Positions 18,244 through 26,868 of a stretch of 64,000 nt of DNA are shown here, one piece after another. Source of the DNA: Nucisporomicrobium flavum. Its GTDB lineage: Bacteria > Actinomycetota > Actinomycetes > Mycobacteriales > Micromonosporaceae. The stretch spans positions 393,421 to 457,420 of the forward strand of contig NZ_JADMLH010000001.1 of the NCBI RefSeq assembly GCF_016464385.1, read 5' to 3'. Made by a program: the position numbers and the translations under genes. The notes under the pieces are model-generated. The model searched no databases. It saw only the letters and a list, made by a program, of their open reading frames with translations, and was not told where the DNA came from. Within the stretch, counting starts at the first letter, position 1; every line of letters begins with the position of its first letter.

Positions 18244-19622
18244 GAGGAGAGCCCGGCGAGGCGCAGCAGCAGACCCTTCACCTCGGTGGCGGCGATCCGG
18301 TCGCTCGCCGCGGCGGGGTCGGAGCAGAGCAGCACGGGTGCGTCGCCGGGGTCGGTGGGCAGCCGCCCGTGCGAGCCGCGGACCGCGCGGGCGCCGGCGT
18401 CGAGGCCGACCACGCTCATCGTGTAGCGCATGCCGATCTTCTTGCGCAGCAGCGCCAGCGCCGCCCGGCCCTTCGCCGCGGCCGGGCCCGCCGGGTCGAA
18501 GAAGAGCTCGGCGGGGTCGTACCCGGGTTTGCGGTGGATCTCGACGAGGCGGGCGAAGTCGGGGGCGGCCGCGTCGTCGGTCCAGTAGTAGTAGGTGAAC
18601 CAGGCGTCCGGCTCGGCGACGAGGACCAGCTCACCGGCCCGGTCGTGGTCGAGGCCGTGCGCGGCCTGCTCGGCGCGGCCCAGCACCTGCTCGACGCCGC
18701 CCAGCCCGGCGCACAGCTTGGCGACCAGCGGGACGTCGGCGGGGTCGCGGACGTACACGTGGGCGACCTGATGGTCCGCGACGGCGAAGGCGCGCGACGT
18801 CCACGGGTCGAGGTACTCCATCCCGGCCTGGGTGTAGACGTTGAGCAGCCCCTCGCTGCGCAGCAGGCGGTTGACGTGCACCGGGCGGGAGACGTCGGTG
18901 ATGCCGTACTCGGACAGGGCGACGACCGTCGCGCCGCGGGCGGCCGCCGCGGCGAGCAGCGGCCCGAGGGTGACGTCGAGCTCGGCCGCCGCCGCGGCGG
19001 CCCGCGCCGAGGAGGGGCCGTACCGCTGCAGGTCGTAGTCGAGGTGCGGGACGTAGACGAGCGTGAGGTCGGGGTCGTGCGCGGCCATGATCTGCTCGGC
19101 GGCCCGGCAGATCCAGGCGGAGGAGGCGATGCCCGCGTTCGCGCCCCAGTAGCTGAACAGCGGGAACGTGCCGAGCTTCGCGGTCAGCTCGTCGTGCAGC
19201 TGCGGCGGGTACGTGTAGCAGTCGGGGTCCTTGCGCCCGTCGGCGTGGTAGACCGGCCGCGGAGTCACGGTCCAGTCGACGTCGGCGCCCATGGCGTACC
19301 ACCAGCAGACGTTGGCCACCGTGTAGCCGGGGACGGCGGCACGGGCCGCGTCCCACACCTTCTCCCCGCCGACGAGCCCGTTGTGCTGGCGCCAGAGGAA
19401 CACCTCGCCGAGGTCGCGGAAGTACCAGCCGTTGCCGACGATGCCGTGCCCGGACGGCAGCTCGCCGGTGAGGAACGTGGACTGCGCCGAGCAGGTGACC
19501 GCGGGCAGCACGGTGCCCAGCGGCGCGCGGAAACCGGTCTCGGCCAGCCGCGCCAGCCGCGGCATGTGCTGCAGCAGCCGGGGCGTGAGGCCGACGACGT
19601 CGAGGACGACCACGGGGGTCAC
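18240..19622 (-). CDS. Alkaline-phosphatase-fold nucleotide pyrophosphatase/phosphodiesterase (EboF-like)
   Basis: 460 residues, GTG start overlapping the EboE stop. The metal-binding start VVVLDVVGLTP, nucleophile threonine in LPAVTCSAQSTFLTGE, GHGIVGNGWYF, YVPHLDYDLQRYGP and ALSEYGITDV identify the type I phosphodiesterase/nucleotide pyrophosphatase family. EboF of Ebo clusters belongs to the same fold. No signal peptide is seen, so it probably works in the cytoplasm on a phosphorylated pathway intermediate. Confidence 0.9.
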   Translation of the reverse strand: MTPVVVLDVVGLTPRLLQHMPRLARLAETGFRAPLGTVLPAVTCSAQSTFLTGELPSGHGIVGNGWYFRDLGEVFLWRQHNGLVGGEKVWDAARAAVPGYTVANVCWWYAMGADVDWTVTPRPVYHADGRKDPDCYTYPPQLHDELTAKLGTFPLFSYWGANAGIASSAWICRAAEQIMAAHDPDLTLVYVPHLDYDLQRYGPSSARAAAAAAELDVTLGPLLAAAAARGATVVALSEYGITDVSRPVHVNRLLRSEGLLNVYTQAGMEYLDPWTSRAFAVADHQVAHVYVRDPADVPLVAKLCAGLGGVEQVLGRAEQAAHGLDHDRAGELVLVAEPDAWFTYYYWTDDAAAPDFARLVEIHRKPGYDPAELFFDPAGPAAAKGRAALALLRKKIGMRYTMSVVGLDAGARAVRGSHGRLPTDPGDAPVLLCSDPAAASDRIAATEVKGLLLRLAGLSS

Positions 19623-20770
19623 GGCGACACCTCCTGCGAGGACGACAGGCCCAGGGCGGTCAGCTGGCCGCGGGCGAAGAACAGTTCCGAGGCGATCCCG
19701 GAGGCCAGCTCCGCCGGTCCGGACGGGCGCGAGGCCGGCGGCAGCACATGCCACGTGTACGTCTCGACGTCGAAGTGGTCGCACTCCGGGCTGTCGCCGG
19801 ACAGCAATTCGCGCAGGGCGCTGACCAGCACCCCGACGGTGGTCTGCAGCGGCGGTACGGGCGGCGCGTGCAGCGGCACGTGGTAGTGGATCCGCCACGG
19901 CTGCTCGTCGGCGCCCGGGGTGGCCAGGGCCTCGTCGAGGTCGTCGGCGGACAGCCCGAACGGGCCCCGGGTCTGGTGCAGGAAGCGGGGTTCGACGTAC
20001 TCGCCGAGCACCGCGGCGTCGCGGCGGGGGTCGGTGCTGGCCAGCGCGGCCGAGATCTGCGTCTTGACCACGGGGAGCCCGGCCTCCCGCAGCCGCCCGA
20101 GGGCCAGCGCGGGTTCCTCCCACGCGCAGGCGAGGTGGGCCAGGTCGAGGCAGACGCCGAGCACGGAGGTGTCGGCCTCGCCGAGCAGCGCCACGGCCTC
20201 CGCGGTGTTCTCGATGATGCACCCGGGCTCGGGCTCGAACGCGACCCGGATCGGCCGGGGCATCCCGTGCAGCCCGCGGGCCAGCTCGTCGAGGGCGCGG
20301 CGGCAGGCGCTCGCGCGGGCCGCGTCCCAGGGCTCGCGCCAGGCCAGCGGCAGCGTGGAGATCGAGCCACGGGCCGCGTCGGCGGGCAGCAGGTCGCACA
20401 GGACCCGGGCCAGGTCCATCGTGTACGCGAGCCGGTGCCGCGTGGTCCAGTCCGGCTGGTAGACGGCGTGCTTGACCACGGGCGCCTGGAAGGCCTGGTA
20501 CGGGAACCCGTTGAGCGTCACCACCTCGAGCCCGCGCGCGTCCAGGGCCTTGCGCAGCCGCTGCCGGTCGGCGACGTCGGAGGCGAGCCCGGCGGCGACC
20601 GGCGCGGCGAGCCACAGCCCGAGCCCCAGCACGTCGGCGCCGAGCCGCTCCCGGATGGGCACGGCGTACGTGTCGAGCTGCTCGAGGATCCCCTCGAGGT
20701 TCTCGGCCTCGTGCACGTTGGTGCAGTACGACAGGTGCACGGTCTGCCCGCCGGGGTGGCTCAGCCGCAT
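19619..20770 (-). CDS. eboE: Metabolite traffic protein EboE
   Basis: 383-residue TIM-barrel protein of the xylose-isomerase/AP-endonuclease-like fold. VHLSYCTNVHEAENLEGILEQLD, LEVVTLNGFPYQAF, VAFEPEPGCIIENT, LGVCLDLAHLACAWE and WRIHYHVPLH match what I know of EboE; the EPEPG glutamate and DLAH residues are probable metal ligands. Ebo proteins are linked to delivery of metabolites out of the cytoplasm (scytonemin precursors in cyanobacteria), but the chemistry is unknown. Coupled to its neighbours by TGATG before and GTGA after. Confidence 0.9.
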   Translation of the reverse strand: MRLSHPGGQTVHLSYCTNVHEAENLEGILEQLDTYAVPIRERLGADVLGLGLWLAAPVAAGLASDVADRQRLRKALDARGLEVVTLNGFPYQAFQAPVVKHAVYQPDWTTRHRLAYTMDLARVLCDLLPADAARGSISTLPLAWREPWDAARASACRRALDELARGLHGMPRPIRVAFEPEPGCIIENTAEAVALLGEADTSVLGVCLDLAHLACAWEEPALALGRLREAGLPVVKTQISAALASTDPRRDAAVLGEYVEPRFLHQTRGPFGLSADDLDEALATPGADEQPWRIHYHVPLHAPPVPPLQTTVGVLVSALRELLSGDSPECDHFDVETYTWHVLPPASRPSGPAELASGIASELFFARGQLTALGLSSSQEVSP

Positions 20771-21621
20771 CAGCTGCCTCCCCGCGCGATGGAGCTGCCG
20801 GCGTACGTGGTGTCGGGCTTGTCGAGGTCGGAGAGGTCGAGGCGCCCGGACTGGGCGTAGAACGCGACCGGGTTGCGCCACAGCACGAGGTCGACGTCGT
20901 CGGCGGTGAACCCGGCCGCGAGCATGGCCCGCCCGGTCTCCACGGTGAGCAGCGGATCCGAGTGGCCCCAGTCGGCGGCCGAGTTCACCAGCATCCGTTC
21001 GGTGCCGTACTCCTTGAGGATCTCGACCATCCGCGGCGGCGACATCTTCGTCTCGGGGTAGATGCTGAAGCCCATCCAGCAGCCGGATTCGCGCACCAGG
21101 CCGACGGTGACCTCGTTGAGGTGGTCCACCGCCACCCGCCCGGGCTCGATTCCGGACGCGGCGACGACGTCCAGGGTCCGCTTGGTGCCGGTGGCCTTGT
21201 CGCGGTGCGGGGTGTGCACGAGGGCGGGCAGCTCGTACTCGACGGCCAGCTCGAGCTGGGCGGCGAACGCCTCGTCCTCGGCCGGGGTCATGGAGTCGTA
21301 CCCGATCTCGCCGACCGCGACCACGCCGTCCTTGTCGAGGTAGCGCGGCAGCAGGTCGAGCACGCCCCTGCAGCGCGGATCGTTGGCCTCCTTGGGGTTG
21401 AGCGCCAGCGTCGCGTGGTGCCGGATGCCGAACTGCGACGCCCGGTACGGCTCCCAGCCCAGCAGCGAGTCGAAGTAGTCGGCGAACGAGCCCGGGTTGG
21501 TACGGGGCTGGCCGAGCCAGAACGCCGGCTCCACCACCGCCTGCACGCCGTGGGCCGCCATCGCCCGGTAGTCGTCGGTGGTGCGCGAGGTCATGTGGAT
21601 GTGGGGGTCGAAGACGCGCAT
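20770..21621 (-). CDS. eboB: TatD-family metal-dependent hydrolase (EboB-like)
   Basis: 283 residues, amidohydrolase fold. Metal ligands: HxH in FDPHIHMTSRT, glutamate in AVGEIGYDS, histidines in LVHTPHRDK and VDHLNEV, aspartate in NSAADWGHSD. TatD relatives are deoxyribonucleases, but EboB members belong to a separate small-molecule branch. It starts at ATG 21621, overlapping the EboA stop by one base (TGATG). Confidence 0.92.
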   Translation of the reverse strand: MRVFDPHIHMTSRTTDDYRAMAAHGVQAVVEPAFWLGQPRTNPGSFADYFDSLLGWEPYRASQFGIRHHATLALNPKEANDPRCRGVLDLLPRYLDKDGVVAVGEIGYDSMTPAEDEAFAAQLELAVEYELPALVHTPHRDKATGTKRTLDVVAASGIEPGRVAVDHLNEVTVGLVRESGCWMGFSIYPETKMSPPRMVEILKEYGTERMLVNSAADWGHSDPLLTVETGRAMLAAGFTADDVDLVLWRNPVAFYAQSGRLDLSDLDKPDTTYAGSSIARGGS

Positions 21622-22217
21622 CAGTCCTCCTTGCGCAGCAGGTGCCGGTTGAGCAGCGCGAGGGCGTCGGCCGGCATACGGCGCCCGGCGGCGGCGCGCT
21701 CGCGGGCGAGGGCGGCCAGCATGGCGGTCAGCCCGGCGTCGGCGCGGTCGTCGAGGCGGTCGACCACGCTCAGCGGGATGCCCATGAACACGCATTTGAC
21801 GACGCCCTGACGCCAGGTGGCGGCGTCGAGGTGCGCGGCGTACGGCCCCAGCGCGGCGGCGACGAGCCGGGTGTCGTTGGTGCGCAGGGCGTCCTCGGCC
21901 AGCGGCACCCCGCCGTTCCCGATCGGGAGCAGGGGCAGGGCGTGCAGGACCGCGAGGCGTTCGGCGGCGTCGCCCTGCCAGTACAGCTGCGCGGTGCGCT
22001 CGGCGTCGCTCAGCGCGAGCAGGAGCAGGATCCGCCCGGCCAGCGCGGGTGTCCACCCGGGACGGTCGGGCAACGGTTGACGGCCCAGCTTGCGTCCGGC
22101 GCGGGCGAACAACGGCCCGGCGTCGTCGGGGTTGGCCCGGAGCTGCGCCTCGGCCTCGTCCAGCCAGGCGCGGCCCGGTACGGCCGCCACCACGGCGCGC
22201 AGCTCGTCGGGCGTCAT
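21621..22217 (-). CDS. eboA: EboA domain protein
   Basis: 198-residue, mostly helical protein without recognised catalytic residues: WLDEAEAQLRANPDDAGPLFARAGRKLGR, ILLLLALSDAERTAQLYWQGDAAERLAVLHALPLL, DALRTNDTRLVAAALGPYAA, GVVKCVFMGIPLSVVDRLDDRA. The FMGIPLSVVDGL-like stretch is characteristic of EboA. It lies between the isomerase and TatD genes and overlaps both. Its function is undetermined in every organism I know of. Confidence 0.88.
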   Translation of the reverse strand: MTPDELRAVVAAVPGRAWLDEAEAQLRANPDDAGPLFARAGRKLGRQPLPDRPGWTPALAGRILLLLALSDAERTAQLYWQGDAAERLAVLHALPLLPIGNGGVPLAEDALRTNDTRLVAAALGPYAAHLDAATWRQGVVKCVFMGIPLSVVDRLDDRADAGLTAMLAALARERAAAGRRMPADALALLNRHLLRKED

Positions 22218-23065
22218 TCCGCCCCCTCCCCGGAAGCCTCGGCCGCCCGCAGGAACGCGAGGGATTCCCGGGCCACCGTGGGCGCCGCGTGCGAGTGCCG
22301 GGGCAGCTCGACGGCGACCAGCCCGCGGTAGCCGCCGTCGACGAGGGCGCGCAGCACGGGCGGGAAGTCGATCTCCCCCTGGCCGAACTCGAGATGCTCG
22401 TGCACGCCCCGCCGCATGTCGTCGATCTGCACGTTGACCAGGTACGGCACGGCCTCGGCGACGACCTGCGGCACCGGGCCGGGCTCGAGACAGCGCACGT
22501 GCCCGATGTCGAGGGTCAGGCCGAATGCGGCGGGCGCGCCCAGCTCCGCGCGCAGCCGGTGCCAGCCGGCGAGGTCCTCGACGAGCATCCCGGGCTCGGG
22601 CTCGAAGCCGAGCGGGATCTTCGCGCCGGCGGCGGCCGCGGTGAGCTCGGCGCAGCCGTCGACGAGGCGGGACCAGGCGGTGCGCTCGGCCACCTCGGGC
22701 GGGCGTACGCCGGCCCAGAACGACACAGCCTCGGCGCCCAGGTCGGCGCCGATCGCCACGGCCCGGCGCAGGAAGTCGAGCCGGACCTTGCGGTCGTCGT
22801 GCAGCAGCGTCGGCGCGTGCTTGCGCCACGGGTCGAGCAGGTAGCGGGCGCCGGTCTCGATCACCACGCCGAGGTGCCGGTCGCGCAGCTGGTCGGCGAC
22901 CGCGGTGACCCGCCCGGCCAGGCCGGAGGCGTACGGGTCGAGGTGGTCGTGGTCGAGGGTGAGCGCGACCCCGCAGTAGCCGAGGTCGGCGATCACGGCG
23001 ATGGCCTCGGCGAGGCGGTGGTTGGCGAAGCCGTTCGTGCCGTAGCCGTACCGCAGGGTGCTCAT
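22214..23065 (-). CDS. Sugar phosphate isomerase/epimerase-like TIM-barrel protein
   Basis: 283 residues, AP-endonuclease-2/xylose-isomerase-like barrel. LRYGYGTNGFANHRLAEAIAVIADLGYCGVAL at the start, a metal site built from VIETGARYLLDP, GFEPEPGMLVED, LTLDIGHVRC, NVQIDDMRRGVHEHLEFGQGEIDF and VAVELPRHSH. It would isomerise or epimerise a sugar or cyclitol intermediate. It is the second barrel of this class in the operon besides EboE. ATG overlaps the prenyltransferase stop. Confidence 0.91.
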   Translation of the reverse strand: MSTLRYGYGTNGFANHRLAEAIAVIADLGYCGVALTLDHDHLDPYASGLAGRVTAVADQLRDRHLGVVIETGARYLLDPWRKHAPTLLHDDRKVRLDFLRRAVAIGADLGAEAVSFWAGVRPPEVAERTAWSRLVDGCAELTAAAAGAKIPLGFEPEPGMLVEDLAGWHRLRAELGAPAAFGLTLDIGHVRCLEPGPVPQVVAEAVPYLVNVQIDDMRRGVHEHLEFGQGEIDFPPVLRALVDGGYRGLVAVELPRHSHAAPTVARESLAFLRAAEASGEGAE

Positions 23066-23907
23066 GTCGGGGAGATCTTCCGCGCGAGCAGCCGGGCGAG
23101 CGGGGCCGCGGCCGCGACGGCGAGGCCGGTGAGGTGGCGTCCCGCGCGGGCGGTCAGCGCCCCCTGCAGCGCCGGCAGGGCCGTGATGCCCGCGCCGACG
23201 GCGGCCCGTACCCGGGGCGCGGCCGGGTCGATGAGCAGCTTCGCCTGCGCCCGGCCGCAGCCGGCGGCGTACTGACCGGCGAGGACGGCCGGAACCGCTC
23301 CCCCGGCGGCTGTCGCGGCGGTCACGGCGGCGGTGGCGGCCAGCGTCGCCGCGGGCAGGTGCCGGCCGGGGCTGCCCGCGACCTCGTGCCGGGACAGGGC
23401 GGTCACGGTCCACGTATGTGCGGCGATCGCCGTCGCGGCGGGGACCGCGCGCACGGGGTTGCCGGCGCTCGCGCCGAGCAGGACGTCGAGGGCGCGGCAG
23501 GCGGCCATCCCGGCGGGCCCGGCGGCGGTGTTCTTGAGTCTCAGGTCGTAGGCCCACACGGCGGCGGCGAGCGGTACGGCCACGGCCATCGCCCGCGCTC
23601 CCCCGGCCCGGGCGGCGAGCGCGAGGCCCGCGGCGGTGAGCCCGGCGGCGACGCCGAGCGCGGCGGGGGCGGAGATCCGGCCGGACGGGATGGGCCGCTC
23701 GGGGCGCTCCACCGCATCGAGGTCCCGGTCGGCCCAGTCGTTGGCGGCCATCCCGGCCCAGTACAGGCACACCGAGGCGCCCGCGAGTCCGGCGCTGCGG
23801 GCGCCGAGCGTGCCCGCCGCGGCGGCACCGGCCACGACGTCACCGGGCACCGACAGCGCGGCCGGCGCGCGGACCAGCTCGGCGAGGGTCCGCAGCGGCG
23901 CCTTCAT
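23062..23907 (-). CDS. eboC: UbiA-family prenyltransferase (EboC/SCO1596-like)
   Basis: 281-residue membrane prenyltransferase. First Asp-rich motif NDWADRDLDAVERPERPIPSG is intact; the second region is represented by YDLRLKNTAAGP. Eight to nine hydrophobic helices. It should attach a polyprenyl group to a polar acceptor; other UbiA relatives act on quinone precursors, chlorophyllide or geranylgeranylglyceryl phosphate. Both a cyclitol-phosphate synthase and a prenyl diphosphate synthase are in the operon, so a cyclitol-derived acceptor is a reasonable inference. ATGA overlap with the synthase gene upstream. Confidence 0.93.
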   Translation of the reverse strand: MKAPLRTLAELVRAPAALSVPGDVVAGAAAAGTLGARSAGLAGASVCLYWAGMAANDWADRDLDAVERPERPIPSGRISAPAALGVAAGLTAAGLALAARAGGARAMAVAVPLAAAVWAYDLRLKNTAAGPAGMAACRALDVLLGASAGNPVRAVPAATAIAAHTWTVTALSRHEVAGSPGRHLPAATLAATAAVTAATAAGGAVPAVLAGQYAAGCGRAQAKLLIDPAAPRVRAAVGAGITALPALQGALTARAGRHLTGLAVAAAAPLARLLARKISPT

Positions 23908-25040
23908 CGGGTCAGCCCGGCGACGAAGCCGGCGAGGGTGGCCCACTGCTCGGCGAGCGCGGACGGGCCGTCGCCGAGCGGATCCTTGAAGAAGAAGCCC
24001 AGCTGCGGCAGCGGCCCGGCGTGCCCGGCGTGGTGCGCGGCGGCGGTGAGCCGGGCGAGGTCGAGCACGAGCGGCGCGGCGAGCGCCGAGTCGCAGCCGT
24101 GCCAGGTGAACTCCATGCGCATGCCGGTGCCGAGGAATCCGGAGAACGTGATCAGGTCCCACGCGGTCTTGAAGTCGCCGATCTCCGCGACGTAGTCGAT
24201 GCGGCTGGTGCCCTCCGGCACGTAGCCCAGCGCGTCGCCCAGGACCCGCTGCTTGCTGGCGACCTTGGCGGCGTTCGCGCCCGGGTCGGCGAGGTTCGCC
24301 CCGTCGCCGCCGCCGAGCAGGTTCAGCCCGGACCAGCTGGTGACCCGCAGGTGGCGCAGCGCGAACATCGGCGCCAGCACGGACTTCACCAGCGTCTCGC
24401 CGGTCTTGCCGTCGTTGCCGGCGTACGGCAGCCCCTCGCGGGCGGCCAGCTCGGCGAGGGCGGGCAGGCGGGCGCCGGTCGAGGGGGTGAAGTCCACGAA
24501 GGAGCATCCGGCGCGGAAGGCGGCGTACGCGGCGAGCGCACTGGCCGGCAGCACAGTCCCCTCCTGCCGCAGCGCGTCCTCCAGCGCGGCGAGCGACTCG
24601 TGGGCCGGGTGCGGCGCGGTGACCGGCTCGGTGGTGGCGACGTTGACGACGACCACCCGTTCCAGGTCGTGGCGGTCGCGGAAGTCACGCAGGTCGGCGC
24701 GGATCCGCTCGGCCGTCTCCGCCTGGGTGGCGGCCGCGGGCAGGGGACGCAGGTCGTGCTCGGCGCGGACCAGCTCGTCGGCGAGCGCCGTCACGAGCCG
24801 GCCGGGCAGCACCCCGGCGGCGGCGAGCGCCTCCGCCTTCTTCAGCACCGGCAGGGTGACCACGTCGTGCCCGCCGAGGACCAGATCGGACCAGGCGGGC
24901 AGCGCGGGGCTGCGCAGCTCGGGGAGTTCGGTGACGCAGCCGGTGGCCTCGACGAGCCGGGCCCGCAGGGCGCTCGCGCCGGCCAGAGCGGTCACGGCCA
25001 CGGAGCCGCGTGCGCCCATCAACCAGATTCCGGTACGCAT
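23904..25040 (-). CDS. Inositol-3-phosphate synthase family protein
   Basis: 378 residues. NAD-binding loop IWLMGARGSVAVTALAG; MIP-synthase core GNDGKTGETLVKSVLAPMF with the catalytic lysine, TSWSGLNLLGGGDG, and IGDFKTAWDLITFSG. The family cyclises glucose 6-phosphate to 1L-myo-inositol 3-phosphate. First gene of the eight-gene operon, with GGGAGGG seven bases before the ATG. It is divergent enough from a housekeeping Ino1 that it may use a different substrate. No EboD-type sugar-phosphate cyclase is present, and this enzyme may take its place. Confidence 0.92.
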   Translation of the reverse strand: MRTGIWLMGARGSVAVTALAGASALRARLVEATGCVTELPELRSPALPAWSDLVLGGHDVVTLPVLKKAEALAAAGVLPGRLVTALADELVRAEHDLRPLPAAATQAETAERIRADLRDFRDRHDLERVVVVNVATTEPVTAPHPAHESLAALEDALRQEGTVLPASALAAYAAFRAGCSFVDFTPSTGARLPALAELAAREGLPYAGNDGKTGETLVKSVLAPMFALRHLRVTSWSGLNLLGGGDGANLADPGANAAKVASKQRVLGDALGYVPEGTSRIDYVAEIGDFKTAWDLITFSGFLGTGMRMEFTWHGCDSALAAPLVLDLARLTAAAHHAGHAGPLPQLGFFFKDPLGDGPSALAEQWATLAGFVAGLTR

Positions 25041-25081
25041 GCAGCATCCCTCCCGTATGCGGACAGAGGCGCGCTCAGCGA

Positions 25082-25105
25082 TAACACGACGTGTCGCCCG
25101 TGTTA
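25082..25105. promoter_or_regulatory. Inverted repeat upstream of Ebo-type operon
   Basis: TAACACG (25082-25088) and CGTGTTA (25099-25105) are perfect 7-base arms with a 10-base spacer, 41-65 bases upstream of the first operon start codon. Inside it, ACACG-A-CGTGT (25084-25094) is a second palindrome sharing the left arm. This is where an operator would lie; a possible -10 TAGCGT is on the minus strand at 25115-25120, just upstream. The cognate regulator is not identified. Confidence 0.45.
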
Positions 25106-25210
25106 CGTGAAGCGACGCTAACCCAGCGCCCGGGACAAAGGAAACCCTCGATATTGAGAAACTTCTCCATCCGGCGAAGAAACTTTCCCCGCCGCGTACG
25201 AAAGTCCGGC

Positions 25211-26437
25211 TCAGCCCTTCTTCTTGCCGACCGGCTTCGGCGCCTTCGGTTTCTTCGGCGCCTGGGGCTTCTTCGGCTTCTCGGCCGGCTCGTGGACGCG
25301 GGTGGGCTTCGCGGGCTTCACCACCGCCGCGGTCCTGATGATCGGAGTGGACGTACGGACGTCCCGCCGGGTCTGCTTCGACACCGGCGCCGTGTCGCCC
25401 TTCGGCTCGCAGGCGTTGCGGACGGCGCAATGCCGCGGCGCGGGGCCGGCGGCGGAGGTCGCGGGCGCGGCCTCGGCGGGCGCAGGCGCGGGGCCGCCCG
25501 ACGGCCACATCGCCGACGCGGCGGCCACCGCGGGCACCACGACGGCAGCGGCCAGCAGGGCGGCCCGGCGGCGGCGGGTCAGCGGCGGGCGCATCGCCAC
25601 CGTGGCCGGGTCCTCCTCGTCGCCCCGGCCCGGCACGAGCGTCAGTGGCGCCAGCCCCGCGGCCTCGGTCAGCACGCGGGCCGCCTCCGCGGCGTCCGGG
25701 CGGTCCTCCGGCCGCTTGGCCAGGCAGCGCCGGCTCAGATCGGCGACCTCCGGGGGCAGCCCGGGAATCCGCGGCAGCGGGCCCGGCTCGGTGTACACGT
25801 GGGCGCGCACCATCTCCGTCACCGTGGCCGCGTGCCACGGCATCCGCCCGGCCAGGGACCGGTGCAGCAGGAGGCCGAGGCCGTACACGTCGCTCGCGGG
25901 CCGCACCGGGCCGCCGTCGAGCCGCTCCGGGGCGAGGTACGCGGGCGTACCCAGCACCTCACCGTCCATCTCGTCGACCGCGCCGGCGGCGGCCGAGATG
26001 CCGAAGTCCAGCAGCTTCACCCCGTCGGAGGTCACCATCACGTTGCCGGGCTTGACGTCCCGGTGCACCACGCCCCGCGCATGGGCGGCGGCGAGCGCGG
26101 CCGCGACCTGGGAGCAGATCAGCACCGCCGTCCGCCACGGCAGGGCCTGCCGCGCCAGCACGGACGACAGGGTCTCACCCTCGACCAGTTCCATCACGAT
26201 GTACGGCTCACCCGACGACTCTCCGTAGTCGTAGACGCCGACGATGTTGGGGTGCCGCAGCCCGGCCGCGGCGCGCGCCTCCAGGCGGATCCGGCCGAGC
26301 TGGGCCGGATCCGGCGCGGCGGCCGCCGACAGCACCTTGATGGCGACGTCGCGGCCGAGCACCTCGTCATGGGCACGCCAGACGACCGACATGCCGCCCA
26401 CGCCGATCCGGTCGAGCAACTGGTAACGAACATCCAC
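25211..26437 (-). CDS. Membrane Ser/Thr protein kinase with Lys/Pro-rich tail
   Basis: Hanks-type kinase, about 408 residues. Glycine loop GVGGMSVVW, VAIKVL lysine, HRDVKPGN, DFGIS, YLAPERL; then a linker and a membrane helix near 282-305 (RRAALLAAAVVVPAVAAAS). The outer part has two cysteines (RHCAVRNACEPKG) and a highly basic Pro/Lys tail ending PKPVGKKKG that could bind wall polymers. I chose GTG 26437, which has AAGGGGG upstream; ATG starts at 26455 and 26488 are in frame. It is divergent to the WXG100-like operon. Confidence 0.9.
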   Translation of the reverse strand: MDVRYQLLDRIGVGGMSVVWRAHDEVLGRDVAIKVLSAAAAPDPAQLGRIRLEARAAAGLRHPNIVGVYDYGESSGEPYIVMELVEGETLSSVLARQALPWRTAVLICSQVAAALAAAHARGVVHRDVKPGNVMVTSDGVKLLDFGISAAAGAVDEMDGEVLGTPAYLAPERLDGGPVRPASDVYGLGLLLHRSLAGRMPWHAATVTEMVRAHVYTEPGPLPRIPGLPPEVADLSRRCLAKRPEDRPDAAEAARVLTEAAGLAPLTLVPGRGDEEDPATVAMRPPLTRRRRAALLAAAVVVPAVAAASAMWPSGGPAPAPAEAAPATSAAGPAPRHCAVRNACEPKGDTAPVSKQTRRDVRTSTPIIRTAAVVKPAKPTRVHEPAEKPKKPQAPKKPKAPKPVGKKKG

Positions 26438-26553
26438 GGCCGCCCCCTTGCCCATCGCACCGTGATCGAAACCCCTCGGGCGGGACATCGAAGCGTGACG
26501 ACATGCGGTACCGTGCCGCTCACACGCCAGACGTTGCGTTCACGGGGGAACGG

Positions 26554-26868
26554 ATGTACGAGCCGGTGCCGGAAGTCGACATACCCGGCCTGACCCGGGT
26601 GGGGAGTGCCGTCGAGGCCGCCTCGGTGACCTGGGGCAAGGCCCACAGCGCCCACGCCGCGCAGCTGCCGCCGGGCGACGCGCTGACCGGCTGGTCCTCC
26701 GGGGCCGCGCTCGCCGCGGCGAACGACGGCTGGGCGGGGTTCATGACGCGGCTCAAGGAGGAGCTGCACGTGTACGCCGCCGGCCTCACCCAGTCGGCCA
26801 AGGACTACCAGGCGGCGGACGACGCGGCGGCCGCCGGGGTGCACGGGGCGGGTGGCGGTCCGCGATGA
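26554..26868 (+). CDS. WXG100/ESAT-6-like small helical protein
   Basis: 104 residues, two helices around a WSSG-type turn (DALTGWSSGAALAAANDGWAGFM), ending HVYAAGLTQSAKDYQAADDAAAA. The C-terminal YxxAD resembles the YxxxD/E secretion signal of type VII substrates. ATG 26554 has GGGGGAACGG upstream; a longer frame from 26503 adds unlikely residues. Its stop overlaps the DUF1023 gene start (ATGA), suggesting the two proteins pair. Confidence 0.75.
   Translation: MYEPVPEVDIPGLTRVGSAVEAASVTWGKAHSAHAAQLPPGDALTGWSSGAALAAANDGWAGFMTRLKEELHVYAAGLTQSAKDYQAADDAAAAGVHGAGGGPR

Noticed and set aside
18240..20615. The phosphodiesterase frame extended upstream to 20615 (791 codons)
   Set aside because: The extra N-terminus lies over EboE and is Arg/Ala/Pro-rich; GTG 19622 with a GTGA overlap is the natural start.
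23904..25838. The inositol-phosphate synthase frame extended to 25838
   Set aside because: The extension is antisense-like low-complexity sequence inside the kinase gene; ATG 25040 has a strong ribosome site and starts the NAD-binding fold.
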